DNA of 64,000 nucleotides. Origin: Seonamhaeicola sp. S2-3 (GTDB taxonomy: Bacteria > Bacteroidota > Bacteroidia > Flavobacteriales > Flavobacteriaceae). Numbering within the stretch: the first letter of the stretch is position 1; every line of letters starts with the position of its first letter. The notes below the pieces were generated by a model. The model had not been told where the DNA came from and did no database searches. It saw only the letters and a program-made list of their open reading frames with translations. Made by a program: the position numbers and the translations under genes. Positions 8,327-16,794 of this stretch are shown piece after piece. The stretch is from the NCBI RefSeq assembly GCF_001971785.1, contig NZ_CP019389.1, positions 1,995,001-2,059,000 of the forward strand, read 5' to 3'.

Positions 8327-8713
8327 TCAGTCGATTTCTTTTAAAAAAGCAGCAAACTCTTTTGATATTCGAGTTCCCTGTGCAATAAATTCATCCCATT
8401 CACGACTTACTTTAATCCTCTTTTTATCAAGTAGAACGTCCCAACGCCTTCGTTTAAGATTTAATGATAGTAGATTGTCTCGAACGGGATAATCCTCGAT
8501 TATTCGAGGCTCCATGAAGCCACTGGCTTTATACTTGCAATCCTTGTACTTAGATGGTATTTGTTTTTTCTCCTCCAAATATATCGTTAGACGGTTCTCA
8601 TATAAAACATGCTTTATAGGCTTCTTATCGAATCCAACAATATCAAAATACTCTAATATTCCTTCTGGTAATATTAAACTTAACAAGGATAACTCAGTGT
8701 CTTTATTCATCAA
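8327..8713 (-). CDS. ISAon1-like transposase N-terminal region protein (orfA, copy 2)
   Basis: A 128-residue protein identical to that at 6879-7265. It belongs to the older IS copy and precedes its orfB. The role is presumed to be terminal inverted repeat recognition, either alone or as the N-terminal part of a frameshifted fusion transposase. Confidence 0.85.
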   Translation of the reverse strand: MMNKDTELSLLSLILPEGILEYFDIVGFDKKPIKHVLYENRLTIYLEEKKQIPSKYKDCKYKASGFMEPRIIEDYPVRDNLLSLNLKRRRWDVLLDKKRIKVSREWDEFIAQGTRISKEFAAFLKEID

Positions 8714-8793
8714 TATAATTTAAAGTACAAAGAAAATTATTTTTCTCTTTAGACCCAACTTTTGAGATTGATCCGTTTTAAGCAAAAATTGGA

Positions 8794-8951
8794 TTATGAT
8801 TCATACAAATGAAGAATTTCGTTAGTTTTAGTGTGTTTCACTAAATCGAAATTGTCAATTAAAAATTCAGGTAAAAACAGTTTTAATAGGTCTAAGGTAA
8901 GTTCCAATACAATAATTTTAAAACTTCAAAACTAAAACTATCTTTATTCAC
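8794..8951 (-). pseudogene. Relic of a second ISAon1-type orfA
   Basis: Read on the minus strand, this stretch starts with GTG-AAT-AAA-GAT (VNKDSF) and, after a frame change, gives LLKLFLPEFLIDNFDLVKH then TKTNEILHLY before a stop. This matches the N-terminus of the intact orfA (LLSLILPEGILEYFDIVGF...). It is thus the start of a diverged relative, broken by a frameshift and a stop, and cut off where copy 2 ends. It lies between the right end of copy 2 and another IS right end at 8952-8973, as expected for the first gene of a decayed element. Confidence 0.75.
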
Positions 8952-8973
8952 ACACAACTTTTGGGGTTGATCC
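8952..8973. repeat. Right terminal repeat of a decayed ISAon1-type element
   Basis: The 22 bp from ACACAACTTTT to GGTTGATCC match the right inverted repeat of copy 2 (8753-8774) at 19 of 22 positions. It sits outside the orfA relic at the expected distance for an IS end. The flanking bases (CTTTTTAC) do not clearly repeat at the left stubs near 5827. Confidence 0.75.
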
Positions 8974-8995
8974 CTTTTTACCTAGAATAATATTT

Positions 8996-9030
8996 TTTTT
9001 GCACTCATAGCACCTTTTTAGGTATTTTTG
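8996..9030 (+). promoter_or_regulatory. Promoter of the AraC-type gene
   Basis: TTTTTG at 8996-9001 and TATTTTTG at 9023-9030 (TAnnTTTG) with a 21-bp spacer fit the Bacteroidota consensus. It begins only about 20 bp outside the decayed IS end at 8973; the rest of 8714-9059 holds the IS end and relic described separately. Confidence 0.6.
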
Positions 9031-9059
9031 CTTAAATAATACCGTGTGTAGTCGTTTTT

Positions 9060-9938
9060 ATGAAACTCCATCTTTTAGATAGAAGCAGTATTAGCAATAG
9101 TTCATTTACCACTAAAGTAAATGAATATCCTTATTTTCTAAAGATTTGGCATTATCACCCAGAATTAGAGTTGGTTGTTATTCTTAAAAGTGAAGGTACC
9201 TGCTTTGTGGGTGATAGTGTTGAAAAATTTGAGGTTGGTGATGTGGTACTTATTGGTAAAGATTTACCACATATGTGGTTGAATGATGAAGATTATTTTA
9301 AAGAAGATTCTAATAAATCTGCTAAAGCCATTGCTATTCATTTTAAACAAGATTATTTAGGTGACACTTTTTTTAAAACGCCCGAAATGACCCATCTATC
9401 AAAGCTTTTTGAGAGGGCTAAGTTTGGGATTAAGTTTTTAAATGTTAGTAAAAATCTTATTTTGGAAATTCAAAATATGATGAAACTAAAGGGGTTCTAT
9501 AAAACTATAACTTTTTTAACTATTCTTGATAAGTTAGCCAATCATAATCAAACCAAACAATTAGCAAGCGAGGGGTTTGTTAAATCTTTTAAATCTTCAA
9601 AAAGTGATACCCAAGATAAAGTACAGGCTTATATATTTAAAAATTTTAATAAAAATATAAGTTTAGATGAAGCAGCTAATATTGCGCATATGAATACATC
9701 GGCTTTTAGTCGTTATTTCAAACGCGTAAATAGAAAAACGTTTTCTCGATATGTAACAGAAATTCGTATAGGTTATGCCTGCAAATTACTTATAGAAAAT
9801 AAGTTTAATATTTCAGCTATTTGTTATGAGTCTGGTTTTAAAAATATTTCAAATTTTAACAGACAGTTTAAGCTTATTATGAATTGCACGCCCTCTGATT
9901 ATCTTAAGAATTATAGAATTAAAACATCGTCAATTTAA
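9060..9938 (+). CDS. AraC-family transcriptional regulator
   Basis: A 292-residue cytosolic DNA-binding protein. The N-terminal half is a cupin-type ligand-sensing domain (HYHPELELVVILKSEGTCFVGD at about 32-52, then DVVLIGKDLPHMW), typical of AraC regulators that bind sugars. The C-terminal roughly 100 residues are the double helix-turn-helix domain: ISLDEAANIAHMNTSAFSRYFKR, and the second motif ISAICYESGFKNISNFNRQFK followed by TPSDYLKNYR. Neighbours are a relic of a fumarylacetoacetate-hydrolase-like gene and the lactate genes, so it may have controlled a deoxysugar or lactate pathway. The inducer is unknown. Confidence 0.92.
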   Translation: MKLHLLDRSSISNSSFTTKVNEYPYFLKIWHYHPELELVVILKSEGTCFVGDSVEKFEVGDVVLIGKDLPHMWLNDEDYFKEDSNKSAKAIAIHFKQDYLGDTFFKTPEMTHLSKLFERAKFGIKFLNVSKNLILEIQNMMKLKGFYKTITFLTILDKLANHNQTKQLASEGFVKSFKSSKSDTQDKVQAYIFKNFNKNISLDEAANIAHMNTSAFSRYFKRVNRKTFSRYVTEIRIGYACKLLIENKFNISAICYESGFKNISNFNRQFKLIMNCTPSDYLKNYRIKTSSI

Positions 9939-9973
9939 ATTAAATAATTTTTTAAAGACACAAATAAAATAAT

Positions 9974-10054
9974 ATGAAACCTGGTGACGTTGTAGAACTT
10001 GGTATTGAAGGCTTAGGAACTTCTAAATAAGTTGCAAGAGCTTACGAAGGTTAG
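9974..10054 (+). pseudogene. C-terminal fragment of a fumarylacetoacetate hydrolase-family gene
   Basis: The translation MKPGDVVELGIEGLGTSK, stop, VARAYEG, stop matches the C-terminal end of FAH/ureidoglycolate-lyase-type enzymes (the PGDVVEL-IEGLGT segment is a family hallmark). A TAA at 10028 stands where CAA (Gln) would be expected, and everything upstream of the fragment is gone. In marine Flavobacteriia such hydrolases commonly act in L-fucose/L-rhamnose breakdown, making pyruvate and L-lactate. A terminator (10094-10138) follows. The apparent ATG is likely an internal Met. Confidence 0.72.
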
Positions 10055-10093
10055 TCTGTATTGATTTTATAATATAAAGTTGTTTTAGTTTTA

Positions 10094-10138
10094 GGTTTGT
10101 TTAAACTGATATATTTCAGATTTAGCAAACCCTTTTTT
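10094..10138 (+). terminator. Terminator downstream of the FAH relic
   Basis: Outer stem GGTTTG / CAAACC (10094-10099 with 10126-10131) with an inner CTGA/TCAG pairing, followed by CTTTTTTA. The rest of the 346-bp gap 9939-10284 is AT-rich, with only the FAH relic recognised. Confidence 0.6.
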
Positions 10139-10284
10139 ATTAGCAATAAAATATATAAGTTGCTTATCTTTGATGATTATTTAATAATAAAGCAAAAATA
10201 GTATTGGTTAATGTCATTTTTTAGATAGATAATTATATATATTCGTTTTAGTATTGTAAATTAACATTTAGTAAACTAAAACTC

Positions 10285-11022
10285 ATGAAAGTAGGTTTAT
10301 TTATTCCTTGCTACATAAATCAATTATACCCACAAGTTGGTATAGCAACCTTAGAACTATTAGAAAAACTTAAAGTAAACGTTTCCTATCCATCAGGTCA
10401 AACCTGTTGTGGTCAACCTATGGCAAATTCAGGTTACGAATATGAATCTGTTGGCGCCTGCAATAATTTTGTAGAAAACTTTAAAGATTTTGATTATATC
10501 GTAACACCTTCCGGAAGTTGCGCTTATCATGTTAAAAAGCACTACAATATCATTCCGCAAACAGACGATGTTACTAAAGTACGTAATAATGTATATGAAT
10601 TATGCGATTTCATTTTAAACGTATTAAAAGTTAAAAACCTAGGGGCTTCATTTCCACATAAAGTAGGTGTGCATAAAAGTTGTCACGGTTTACGAGGCTT
10701 GCGTTTGGGGTCTTGCTCAGAATTGGCAATAGACTCATATTCTTATATTGAAGAATTATTAAGTGAAGTAAAAGGACTCGAATTAATGCCTGTAAAAAGA
10801 AGCGATGAATGCTGTGGCTTTGGCGGAACTTTCGCAGTAACTGAAGAAGCTGTTTCGGTAAAAATGGGAAAAGATAAAGTACAAGACCATTTAGAAAGTG
10901 GGGTAGAAGTAATTACCGCTACAGACACCTCTTGTTTAATGCATTTAGAAGGTTTAATTAATCGAAACAAAAAACCATTAAAGGTTTTACACGTAGCCGA
11001 AATATTAAATAGCCAAATGTAA
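10285..11022 (+). CDS. lutA: L-lactate utilisation Fe-S protein LutA
   Basis: A 245-residue (Fe-S)-binding protein with two cysteine-rich CCG domains, seen as TCCGQPMANSG (C41, C42) and ECCGFGGTFA near the C-terminus, with SCHGLRGL between. With LutB and LutC it forms the LutABC (LldEFG) complex that oxidises L-lactate to pyruvate in the cytosol or at the membrane. It is the first of lutA-lutB-lutC in the canonical order, with pyruvate carboxylase next, so it likely heads this operon. Length is normal for the family. Confidence 0.92.
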   Translation: MKVGLFIPCYINQLYPQVGIATLELLEKLKVNVSYPSGQTCCGQPMANSGYEYESVGACNNFVENFKDFDYIVTPSGSCAYHVKKHYNIIPQTDDVTKVRNNVYELCDFILNVLKVKNLGASFPHKVGVHKSCHGLRGLRLGSCSELAIDSYSYIEELLSEVKGLELMPVKRSDECCGFGGTFAVTEEAVSVKMGKDKVQDHLESGVEVITATDTSCLMHLEGLINRNKKPLKVLHVAEILNSQM

Positions 11023-11062
11023 TTAAAACAAAACCATCTAACTGACCAACAAAATCAAAACT

Positions 11063-12436
11063 ATGAGTCACGCAAAATTAGCATCCATATTTAATAAAGA
11101 CGAAAAACGTGTAGATTGGCACGATAAAGCGTTGTGGTTTGTAAGACATAAAAGAGACAAAGCTGCACACACCGTAAAAGGATGGGAAGATTTAAGAAAT
11201 TTAGGTCATGGTATAAAAGCGCATATGCTTACCAATATTGATAAATATCTCATTCAATTTGAAGAAAATGCCAAAAAAAATGGTGTAGAAGTACATTGGG
11301 CGGCCAATGGAGAAGAACACAATAAAATTATACATAGCATATTAAAAGAAAACAATGCTAAAAAGGTAGTAAAGAGTAAATCCATGCTTACCGAAGAATG
11401 TCATTTAAATCCCTATTTACAAAAAGAAGGGATTGAAGTAATTGATACTGATTTGGGTGAAAGAATAGTACAATTAGCCAAAGAACCACCTAGTCATATT
11501 GTGCTTCCAGCAATTCATAAAAATAGATTTGAAGTTGATGAATTGTTTCAAGAACATTTAGGAACAAAACCTGCCAATGGAGACCCACAATATTTAACCA
11601 ATGAAGCGCGTAAACATTTAAGAAAGAAATTTATAGAAGCAGATGTAGCTATTACAGGTGTAAATTTTGCTATTGCAGAAACAGGTGAATTTGTAGTTTG
11701 TACTAACGAGGGTAATGCCGATATGGGAGCGCATTTAGCACCAGTACACATAGCCTGCATGGGTATTGAAAAAATCATTCCAAAACGCGAACATTTAGGA
11801 GTGTTTTTACGTTTGTTAGCAAGAAGTGCTACAGGGCAACCCGTAACCACCTATTCGTCGCATTTTAAAAAGCCAAGTAAAGGTAAGAAAATGCATATTG
11901 TTATTGTAGATAATGGGCGTTCAGAGCAATTAAGCAGACCAGATTTTAGAGCATCATTACATTGTATTCGTTGTGGCGCTTGTATGAACACCTGTCCTAT
12001 TTACAGGCGTAGCGGTGGGCATAGTTATGATTATACCATTCCAGGACCCATCGGTTCTATTTTGTCTCCAGGAAAAGATTTGAAAAAATACAGTACCTTA
12101 CCGTTTGCTTCCACCTTGTGTGGCTCATGTTCAGATGTCTGTCCGGTTAAAATTGATATTCATACCCAATTATATAAGTGGAGACAAATAATAACCAAAG
12201 AAACACCACAGCCTTTTATTAAAAAGCAATCTATGAAGGTCATGGGGAAAATATTCTCAAAACCATCACAATTTGAAACCGTTGGAAAAGTAGCGAGGTG
12301 GTCTTTACGAAATTTACCAAAATCTATAATAAACTCTAAACCTAATGCTTGGGGAAAAGCTAGAGATTTACCAAAAGGCCCTAAACAAAGTTTTGATGAA
12401 TGGTATAATAACAGAGATAACAACAAAAAAGACTAA
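11063..12436 (+). CDS. lutB: L-lactate utilisation Fe-S protein LutB
   Basis: A 457-residue iron-sulfur protein. The N-terminal part is a LUD-type domain; the C-terminal part has two 4Fe-4S ferredoxin motifs, CIRCGACMNTCPIYRR and CGSCSDVCPVKI, which carry electrons from lactate oxidation. Length and order match LutB/LldF. It lies 40 bp after lutA and 3 bp before lutC, so the three proteins are probably made together as one complex. Confidence 0.94.
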   Translation: MSHAKLASIFNKDEKRVDWHDKALWFVRHKRDKAAHTVKGWEDLRNLGHGIKAHMLTNIDKYLIQFEENAKKNGVEVHWAANGEEHNKIIHSILKENNAKKVVKSKSMLTEECHLNPYLQKEGIEVIDTDLGERIVQLAKEPPSHIVLPAIHKNRFEVDELFQEHLGTKPANGDPQYLTNEARKHLRKKFIEADVAITGVNFAIAETGEFVVCTNEGNADMGAHLAPVHIACMGIEKIIPKREHLGVFLRLLARSATGQPVTTYSSHFKKPSKGKKMHIVIVDNGRSEQLSRPDFRASLHCIRCGACMNTCPIYRRSGGHSYDYTIPGPIGSILSPGKDLKKYSTLPFASTLCGSCSDVCPVKIDIHTQLYKWRQIITKETPQPFIKKQSMKVMGKIFSKPSQFETVGKVARWSLRNLPKSIINSKPNAWGKARDLPKGPKQSFDEWYNNRDNNKKD

Positions 12437-12439
12437 ACT

Positions 12440-13027
12440 ATGGGAAGTAGAGAAGCCATACTAGAAAAAATAAAGTCTAACAAACCAGAACATTTAAGTT
12501 TACCTCAAATTGATGCAGGTATTTTTAATGAAGGTTTAGATATAATAAAAGAATTTACTAAAAAAGTAGAAATTGTTGGCGGTAATGTTTTACAGGCAAG
12601 TTCTAATGAAGATGTTATAAATCAAATAAAATCTATTATTCCAAATACTGCTATAAACTATTCTGCTTTAGAAAATACACAGGATTTTAACACCCTAGAT
12701 TTAGCTACTGTTAAAAATCCAAAAGACCTTGAGGATTTAGATATTCTAATTTTAGAAAGTAGTCTTGGTGTTGCAGAAAACGGAGCTGTTTGGGTATCTG
12801 ATACCGAGTTGCCTATTAGAGTGCTTCCTTTTATTACAAAACATTTGGTTTTAGTGCTTTCTTCTAAAGATATTGTGCCTTATATGCACCAAGCCTATGA
12901 AAAAACACAAGACCAATCTTCTGGTTTTGGAGTTTTTATCTCTGGGCCTTCAAAAACAGCAGATATAGAACAATCATTAGTTATTGGAGCGCATGGGGCA
13001 TTGAGTTTAACCATATTTTTAAGATAA
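12440..13027 (+). CDS. lutC: L-lactate utilisation protein LutC
   Basis: A 195-residue LUD-domain protein, third subunit of the lactate oxidation complex. The conserved C-terminal motifs are recognisable (SSLGVAENGAVWVSD, VLVLSSKDIVPYMHQAY, and the end FISGPSKTADIEQSLVIGAHG). It starts 3 bp after lutB and ends 23 bp before pyruvate carboxylase. This suggests pyruvate from lactate is passed directly to carboxylation for gluconeogenesis and the TCA cycle. Confidence 0.93.
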   Translation: MGSREAILEKIKSNKPEHLSLPQIDAGIFNEGLDIIKEFTKKVEIVGGNVLQASSNEDVINQIKSIIPNTAINYSALENTQDFNTLDLATVKNPKDLEDLDILILESSLGVAENGAVWVSDTELPIRVLPFITKHLVLVLSSKDIVPYMHQAYEKTQDQSSGFGVFISGPSKTADIEQSLVIGAHGALSLTIFLR

Positions 13028-13050
13028 CTAAACTATAAACTAACTAAACT

Positions 13051-16000
13051 ATGAAAATTAAAAAGGTACTTGTTGCCAATAGGGGCGAAATAGCAATCAG
13101 GATTTTTAGAGCATGTACAGAAATTAACGTAAAAACGGTTGGTATTTACACTTATGAAGACCGTTATTCTCTGCATCGATATAAAGCAGATGAATCCTAT
13201 CAAATTGGTGAAGACAATGAACCTTTAAAACCTTATTTAGATATTGATGCTATTGTAAAAATAGCAGTAGAAAATAATGTAGATGCCATACATCCAGGGT
13301 ATGGTTTTCTTTCAGAAAATGCCGATTTTGCTCAAAAATGTGAGGATAACGGAATTATTTTTGTTGGCCCCAAAGTATCGGTACTAAAATCTTTAGGAGA
13401 TAAAATAACAGCAAAAGAGGTTGCCATTGCTAATAATATACCCATTATAAAAAGTAATGAAAAACCTTTAAAAGATATAGAAACAGCTCTTTCAGAAGCT
13501 GAAAAAATAGGTTACCCCATTATGCTAAAAGCAGCTTCAGGTGGCGGTGGTAGAGGCATGCGGGTCATTAGAAAAGAAGACGAATTACGCAGTGCTTTTG
13601 GTGAAAGTAAACGCGAAGCTTTAAAGGCTTTTGGTGATGATACCGTTTTTATAGAAAAATTTGTTGAAAACCCTAAGCACATTGAAATTCAGGTAGTAGC
13701 CGATAATTTTGGAAATACCGTTCATTTATTTGAACGCGACTGCTCCGTTCAAAGGCGTTACCAAAAAGTTATTGAGTTTGCTCCCTCTTATGGGCTATTA
13801 GATGAAACCAAACAAGATTTATATAACTACGCTATTAAAATTTGTAAAGCCGTTAATTATAACAATATTGGAACGGTTGAATTTTTAGTAGATGATGATA
13901 ATTCTATCTATTTTATTGAAGTAAACCCAAGAATACAAGTAGAACATACTGTTACAGAAGTTATTACTAATATTGATTTGGTAAAAACGCAATTGTTTAT
14001 TGCAGGAGGTTATAAACTCTCAGACACCCAAATTAAAATTTCAAGTCAGGAATCAATACAAATTAGCGGATACGCTCTTCAATGTAGAATAACAACCGAA
14101 GACCCACAAAACGATTTCAAACCAGACTACGGTACCGTTTCAGTATACCGCAGTGCTTCGGGTTTTGGTATTAGACTCGATGCAGGAAGCATTTATCAAG
14201 GTGTGAAAATTTCACCATTTTTTGATTCTATGTTAGTGAAAGTTACTGCCCACGGTAGAACTCTAGATGGTGCCTGTAGAAAAATTAGAAGAGCTTTAGC
14301 AGAATTTAGAATTAGAGGGGTGAAAACCAACATGCCTTTCCTTGATAACATATTAAAACATCCCACGTTTAGAAAAGGAGAGGTTACGGTTAACTTTATT
14401 AAATCTCAACCCGATTTATTTGTATTTAAAGCTCCTAAAAACAGAGCTACAAAATTAATAACTTATTTAGGAGACGTTATAGTTAACGGTAATGCCGATG
14501 TAAAAAAACTTGACCCCAATAAAACATTTGTTCAGCCTGTTGTGCCAAAGTTTGATGCTAATGCACCATACCCAAAAGGTACAAAAGATTTACTAACCGA
14601 ATTAGGTCCCGAGAAATTTTCAGAATGGTTAATAAATGAAAAGCAAGTTCATTTTACTGATACCACCATGAGAGACGCTCACCAAAGTTTACTCGCTACG
14701 CGCATGCGTACTTACGATATGTTGAAGGTAGCCGAAGGTTATGCAAAAAAACATCCAGAAATATTCAGTATGGAGGTTTGGGGAGGTGCAACTTTTGATG
14801 TGTGCTTACGGTTTTTGCAAGAAAACCCATGGGAAAGACTTAGGCTTTTAAGAAAAGCAATGCCTAATCTATTGTTACAAATGTTAATTAGAGGGTCTAA
14901 TGCAGTAGGTTATAAGGCATATCCTGATAATTTAATAGGAGAATTTGTTGAACAATCTTGGGAAAATGGCGTTGATGTTTTTAGAATTTTTGATTCTTTA
15001 AATTGGATGAAATCTATAGCACCTTGTATAGAACATGTTAGAACACGTACCCAAGGTTTAGCAGAGGGTTCAATTTGCTATACAAATGATATTTTAAATC
15101 CTAACAATAAAAAGTATAATCTTAAGTATTATATTAATCTAGCCAAGGAAATAGAAAATGCAGGAGCTCACATTTTAGGTGTTAAAGATATGGCTGGTTT
15201 ATTAAAACCATATGCGGCTTATGAGCTTATTTCAGCGTTAAAATCAGAATTAAAAATCCCAGTGCATTTACATACACATGATACGTCTTCAATTCAATCA
15301 GCAACTTATATAAAAGCAATTGAAGCAGGGGTTGATGTAGTAGATGTTGCCCTTGCAGGTATGTCTGGTTTAACATCGCAACCAAACTTTAATTCAGTAG
15401 TAGAAATGCTCAAATATCAAGACAGAGCAAGTTCTATAAATATTGATTCATTAAACGAATATTCAAATTACTGGCAAGCTGTAAGAACGTATTATTATCC
15501 TTTCGAATCTGGTTTAAAAGCTGGTACAGGCGATGTTTATAAACATGAAATTCCAGGTGGGCAATATTCTAATTTAAAACCTCAAGCCGAAGCTTTAGGA
15601 TTAGCAGATAGGTTTCATGAAATTACAAAAATGTACGGTGAGGTCAATAAATTATTTGGCGATATTGTAAAGGTAACTCCTAGCTCTAAAGTGGTTGGTG
15701 ATATGGCTCAGTATTTGGTTAGTAATAATTTAACCATTCAAGATGTACTTGAAAAAGGAGATGATATATCGTTTCCTCAATCTGTAATAGACTTTTTTAA
15801 AGGAGATTTAGGACAGCCTGTTGGTGGTTTTCCTGAAAAACTTCAAAAAATAATTCTTAAAGACGAAATACCTTATACAGATAGACCCAATGCACATATG
15901 CCTCCAATGGATCTTGAAGAAGAATTTAAAAACTTTAAAAATATATTTGAGTACGACTTAAGTAGAAAAATTGATTACACAGATTTTCTGTCATATCAAT

Positions 16001-16503
16001 TGTATCCCAAAGTTTTTACAGAGGCTTTTAATAAGCATTTAAAATATGATAACCTCATGAATTTGCCAACAAAAAATTTCTTTTATGGCATGGATGTAGG
16101 TGAAGAAATTATTGTAGAACTAGATAAAGGAAAAACCCTTTTAGTTACATTAGATTCTATAGGAAGCCCCAATGAAGACGGTATTGTAACTATTTATTTT
16201 AAAGTAAATGGTCAAGGGAGAAGTGTTGAAATTAGAGATACTTCCGTTAAGGTTGATAAAGTAGAACATACTAAAATTGATAAAAGTGATGAAAATCAAA
16301 TAGGGGCACCACTTCAAGGAATGTTATCTACTATTTTGGTTGAACAAGGTGAAAAAGTAAAAAAGAATCAACCTTTATTTATAATTGAAGCCATGAAAAT
16401 GGAAACAACCATTACAGCCCATGCCGATGCTACGGTTAAACAAATAGTACTTAAACCTGGCATTATGGTAAATTCTGATGACTTAGTAATTATTTTAAAA
16501 TAA
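13051..16503 (+). CDS. pyc: Pyruvate carboxylase
   Basis: A 1150-residue single-chain biotin enzyme that makes oxaloacetate from pyruvate, bicarbonate and ATP (anaplerosis). Domains in order: biotin carboxylase with its ATP-grasp core (about residues 1-450; KAASGGGGRGMR, FIEVNPRIQVEHTVTE); carboxyltransferase barrel (from about residue 530; HFTDTTMRDAHQSLLATRM); and a C-terminal biotinyl domain with EAMKMETT, the Lys at about residue 1116 being the biotin site. Length is the standard full length. It is the last gene after lutABC and is closed by the terminator at 16573-16605. Confidence 0.97.
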   Translation: MKIKKVLVANRGEIAIRIFRACTEINVKTVGIYTYEDRYSLHRYKADESYQIGEDNEPLKPYLDIDAIVKIAVENNVDAIHPGYGFLSENADFAQKCEDNGIIFVGPKVSVLKSLGDKITAKEVAIANNIPIIKSNEKPLKDIETALSEAEKIGYPIMLKAASGGGGRGMRVIRKEDELRSAFGESKREALKAFGDDTVFIEKFVENPKHIEIQVVADNFGNTVHLFERDCSVQRRYQKVIEFAPSYGLLDETKQDLYNYAIKICKAVNYNNIGTVEFLVDDDNSIYFIEVNPRIQVEHTVTEVITNIDLVKTQLFIAGGYKLSDTQIKISSQESIQISGYALQCRITTEDPQNDFKPDYGTVSVYRSASGFGIRLDAGSIYQGVKISPFFDSMLVKVTAHGRTLDGACRKIRRALAEFRIRGVKTNMPFLDNILKHPTFRKGEVTVNFIKSQPDLFVFKAPKNRATKLITYLGDVIVNGNADVKKLDPNKTFVQPVVPKFDANAPYPKGTKDLLTELGPEKFSEWLINEKQVHFTDTTMRDAHQSLLATRMRTYDMLKVAEGYAKKHPEIFSMEVWGGATFDVCLRFLQENPWERLRLLRKAMPNLLLQMLIRGSNAVGYKAYPDNLIGEFVEQSWENGVDVFRIFDSLNWMKSIAPCIEHVRTRTQGLAEGSICYTNDILNPNNKKYNLKYYINLAKEIENAGAHILGVKDMAGLLKPYAAYELISALKSELKIPVHLHTHDTSSIQSATYIKAIEAGVDVVDVALAGMSGLTSQPNFNSVVEMLKYQDRASSINIDSLNEYSNYWQAVRTYYYPFESGLKAGTGDVYKHEIPGGQYSNLKPQAEALGLADRFHEITKMYGEVNKLFGDIVKVTPSSKVVGDMAQYLVSNNLTIQDVLEKGDDISFPQSVIDFFKGDLGQPVGGFPEKLQKIILKDEIPYTDRPNAHMPPMDLEEEFKNFKNIFEYDLSRKIDYTDFLSYQLYPKVFTEAFNKHLKYDNLMNLPTKNFFYGMDVGEEIIVELDKGKTLLVTLDSIGSPNEDGIVTIYFKVNGQGRSVEIRDTSVKVDKVEHTKIDKSDENQIGAPLQGMLSTILVEQGEKVKKNQPLFIIEAMKMETTITAHADATVKQIVLKPGIMVNSDDLVIILK

Positions 16504-16572
16504 TTTAGGTGTTAGAGATGATTCATTTTCAAAGCATTTCATAAAATTAGAGTCTTTTGTACTATAAAATTT

Positions 16573-16605
16573 AAAAAGCTTCTCTTATTTTGAGAGGCTT
16601 TTTTT
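16573..16605 (+). terminator. Terminator after pyruvate carboxylase
   Basis: AAAAAGCTTCTC pairs with GAGAGGCTTTTT (one G-T pair), 7-nt loop, then a T run. Confidence 0.85.
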
Positions 16606-16687
16606 ATACTTTAAAAAGCAACTCAAAAGGTTTCGTTGTTTTTAATGAAAATATTAGGTTTTTAACTTCCCAACTAATTAAAGATTA

Positions 16688-16695
16688 TATATTTG
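16688..16695 (+). promoter_or_regulatory. Promoter -7 element upstream of transketolase
   Basis: TATATTTG followed by C matches TAnnTTTG. It leaves a roughly 90-nt leader before the transketolase ATG at 16795. A clear -33 element was not found (T-rich at about 16659-16663). Confidence 0.55.
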
Positions 16696-16794
16696 CAAAA
16701 AACTAATTTTCTTATTTGAAAGATGTTTATTTATTAACTCCTTCAAAAGAAAACATTTGTAAACCTTAAAGTAAACAACTAATCGTACATTAAA

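Larger units (their letters stand above)
7327..8774 (-). mobile_element. ISAon1/ISL3-like insertion sequence, copy 2 (older, left end displaced)
   Basis: This stretch (after the duplicated AAAATCTG at 7327-7334) is the body and right end of the older copy; its first 19 bp lie at 5849-5867 on the far side of copy 1. The right inverted repeat is at 8753-8774. It carries intact orfA and orfB. Because copy 1 splits its left inverted repeat, copy 2 can no longer move on its own two ends in one piece. The left repeat of copy 1 and right repeat of copy 2 could, in principle, mobilise both together. No matching duplication is seen outside 5849 and 8774, so its own insertion scar has been lost. Confidence 0.9.

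Noticed and set aside
5841-8782. Target duplication for the older IS copy 2
   Set aside because: The 8 bp before 5849 (TGGATCAA) and after 8774 (GTTTTAAG) do not match, so no scar can be claimed.
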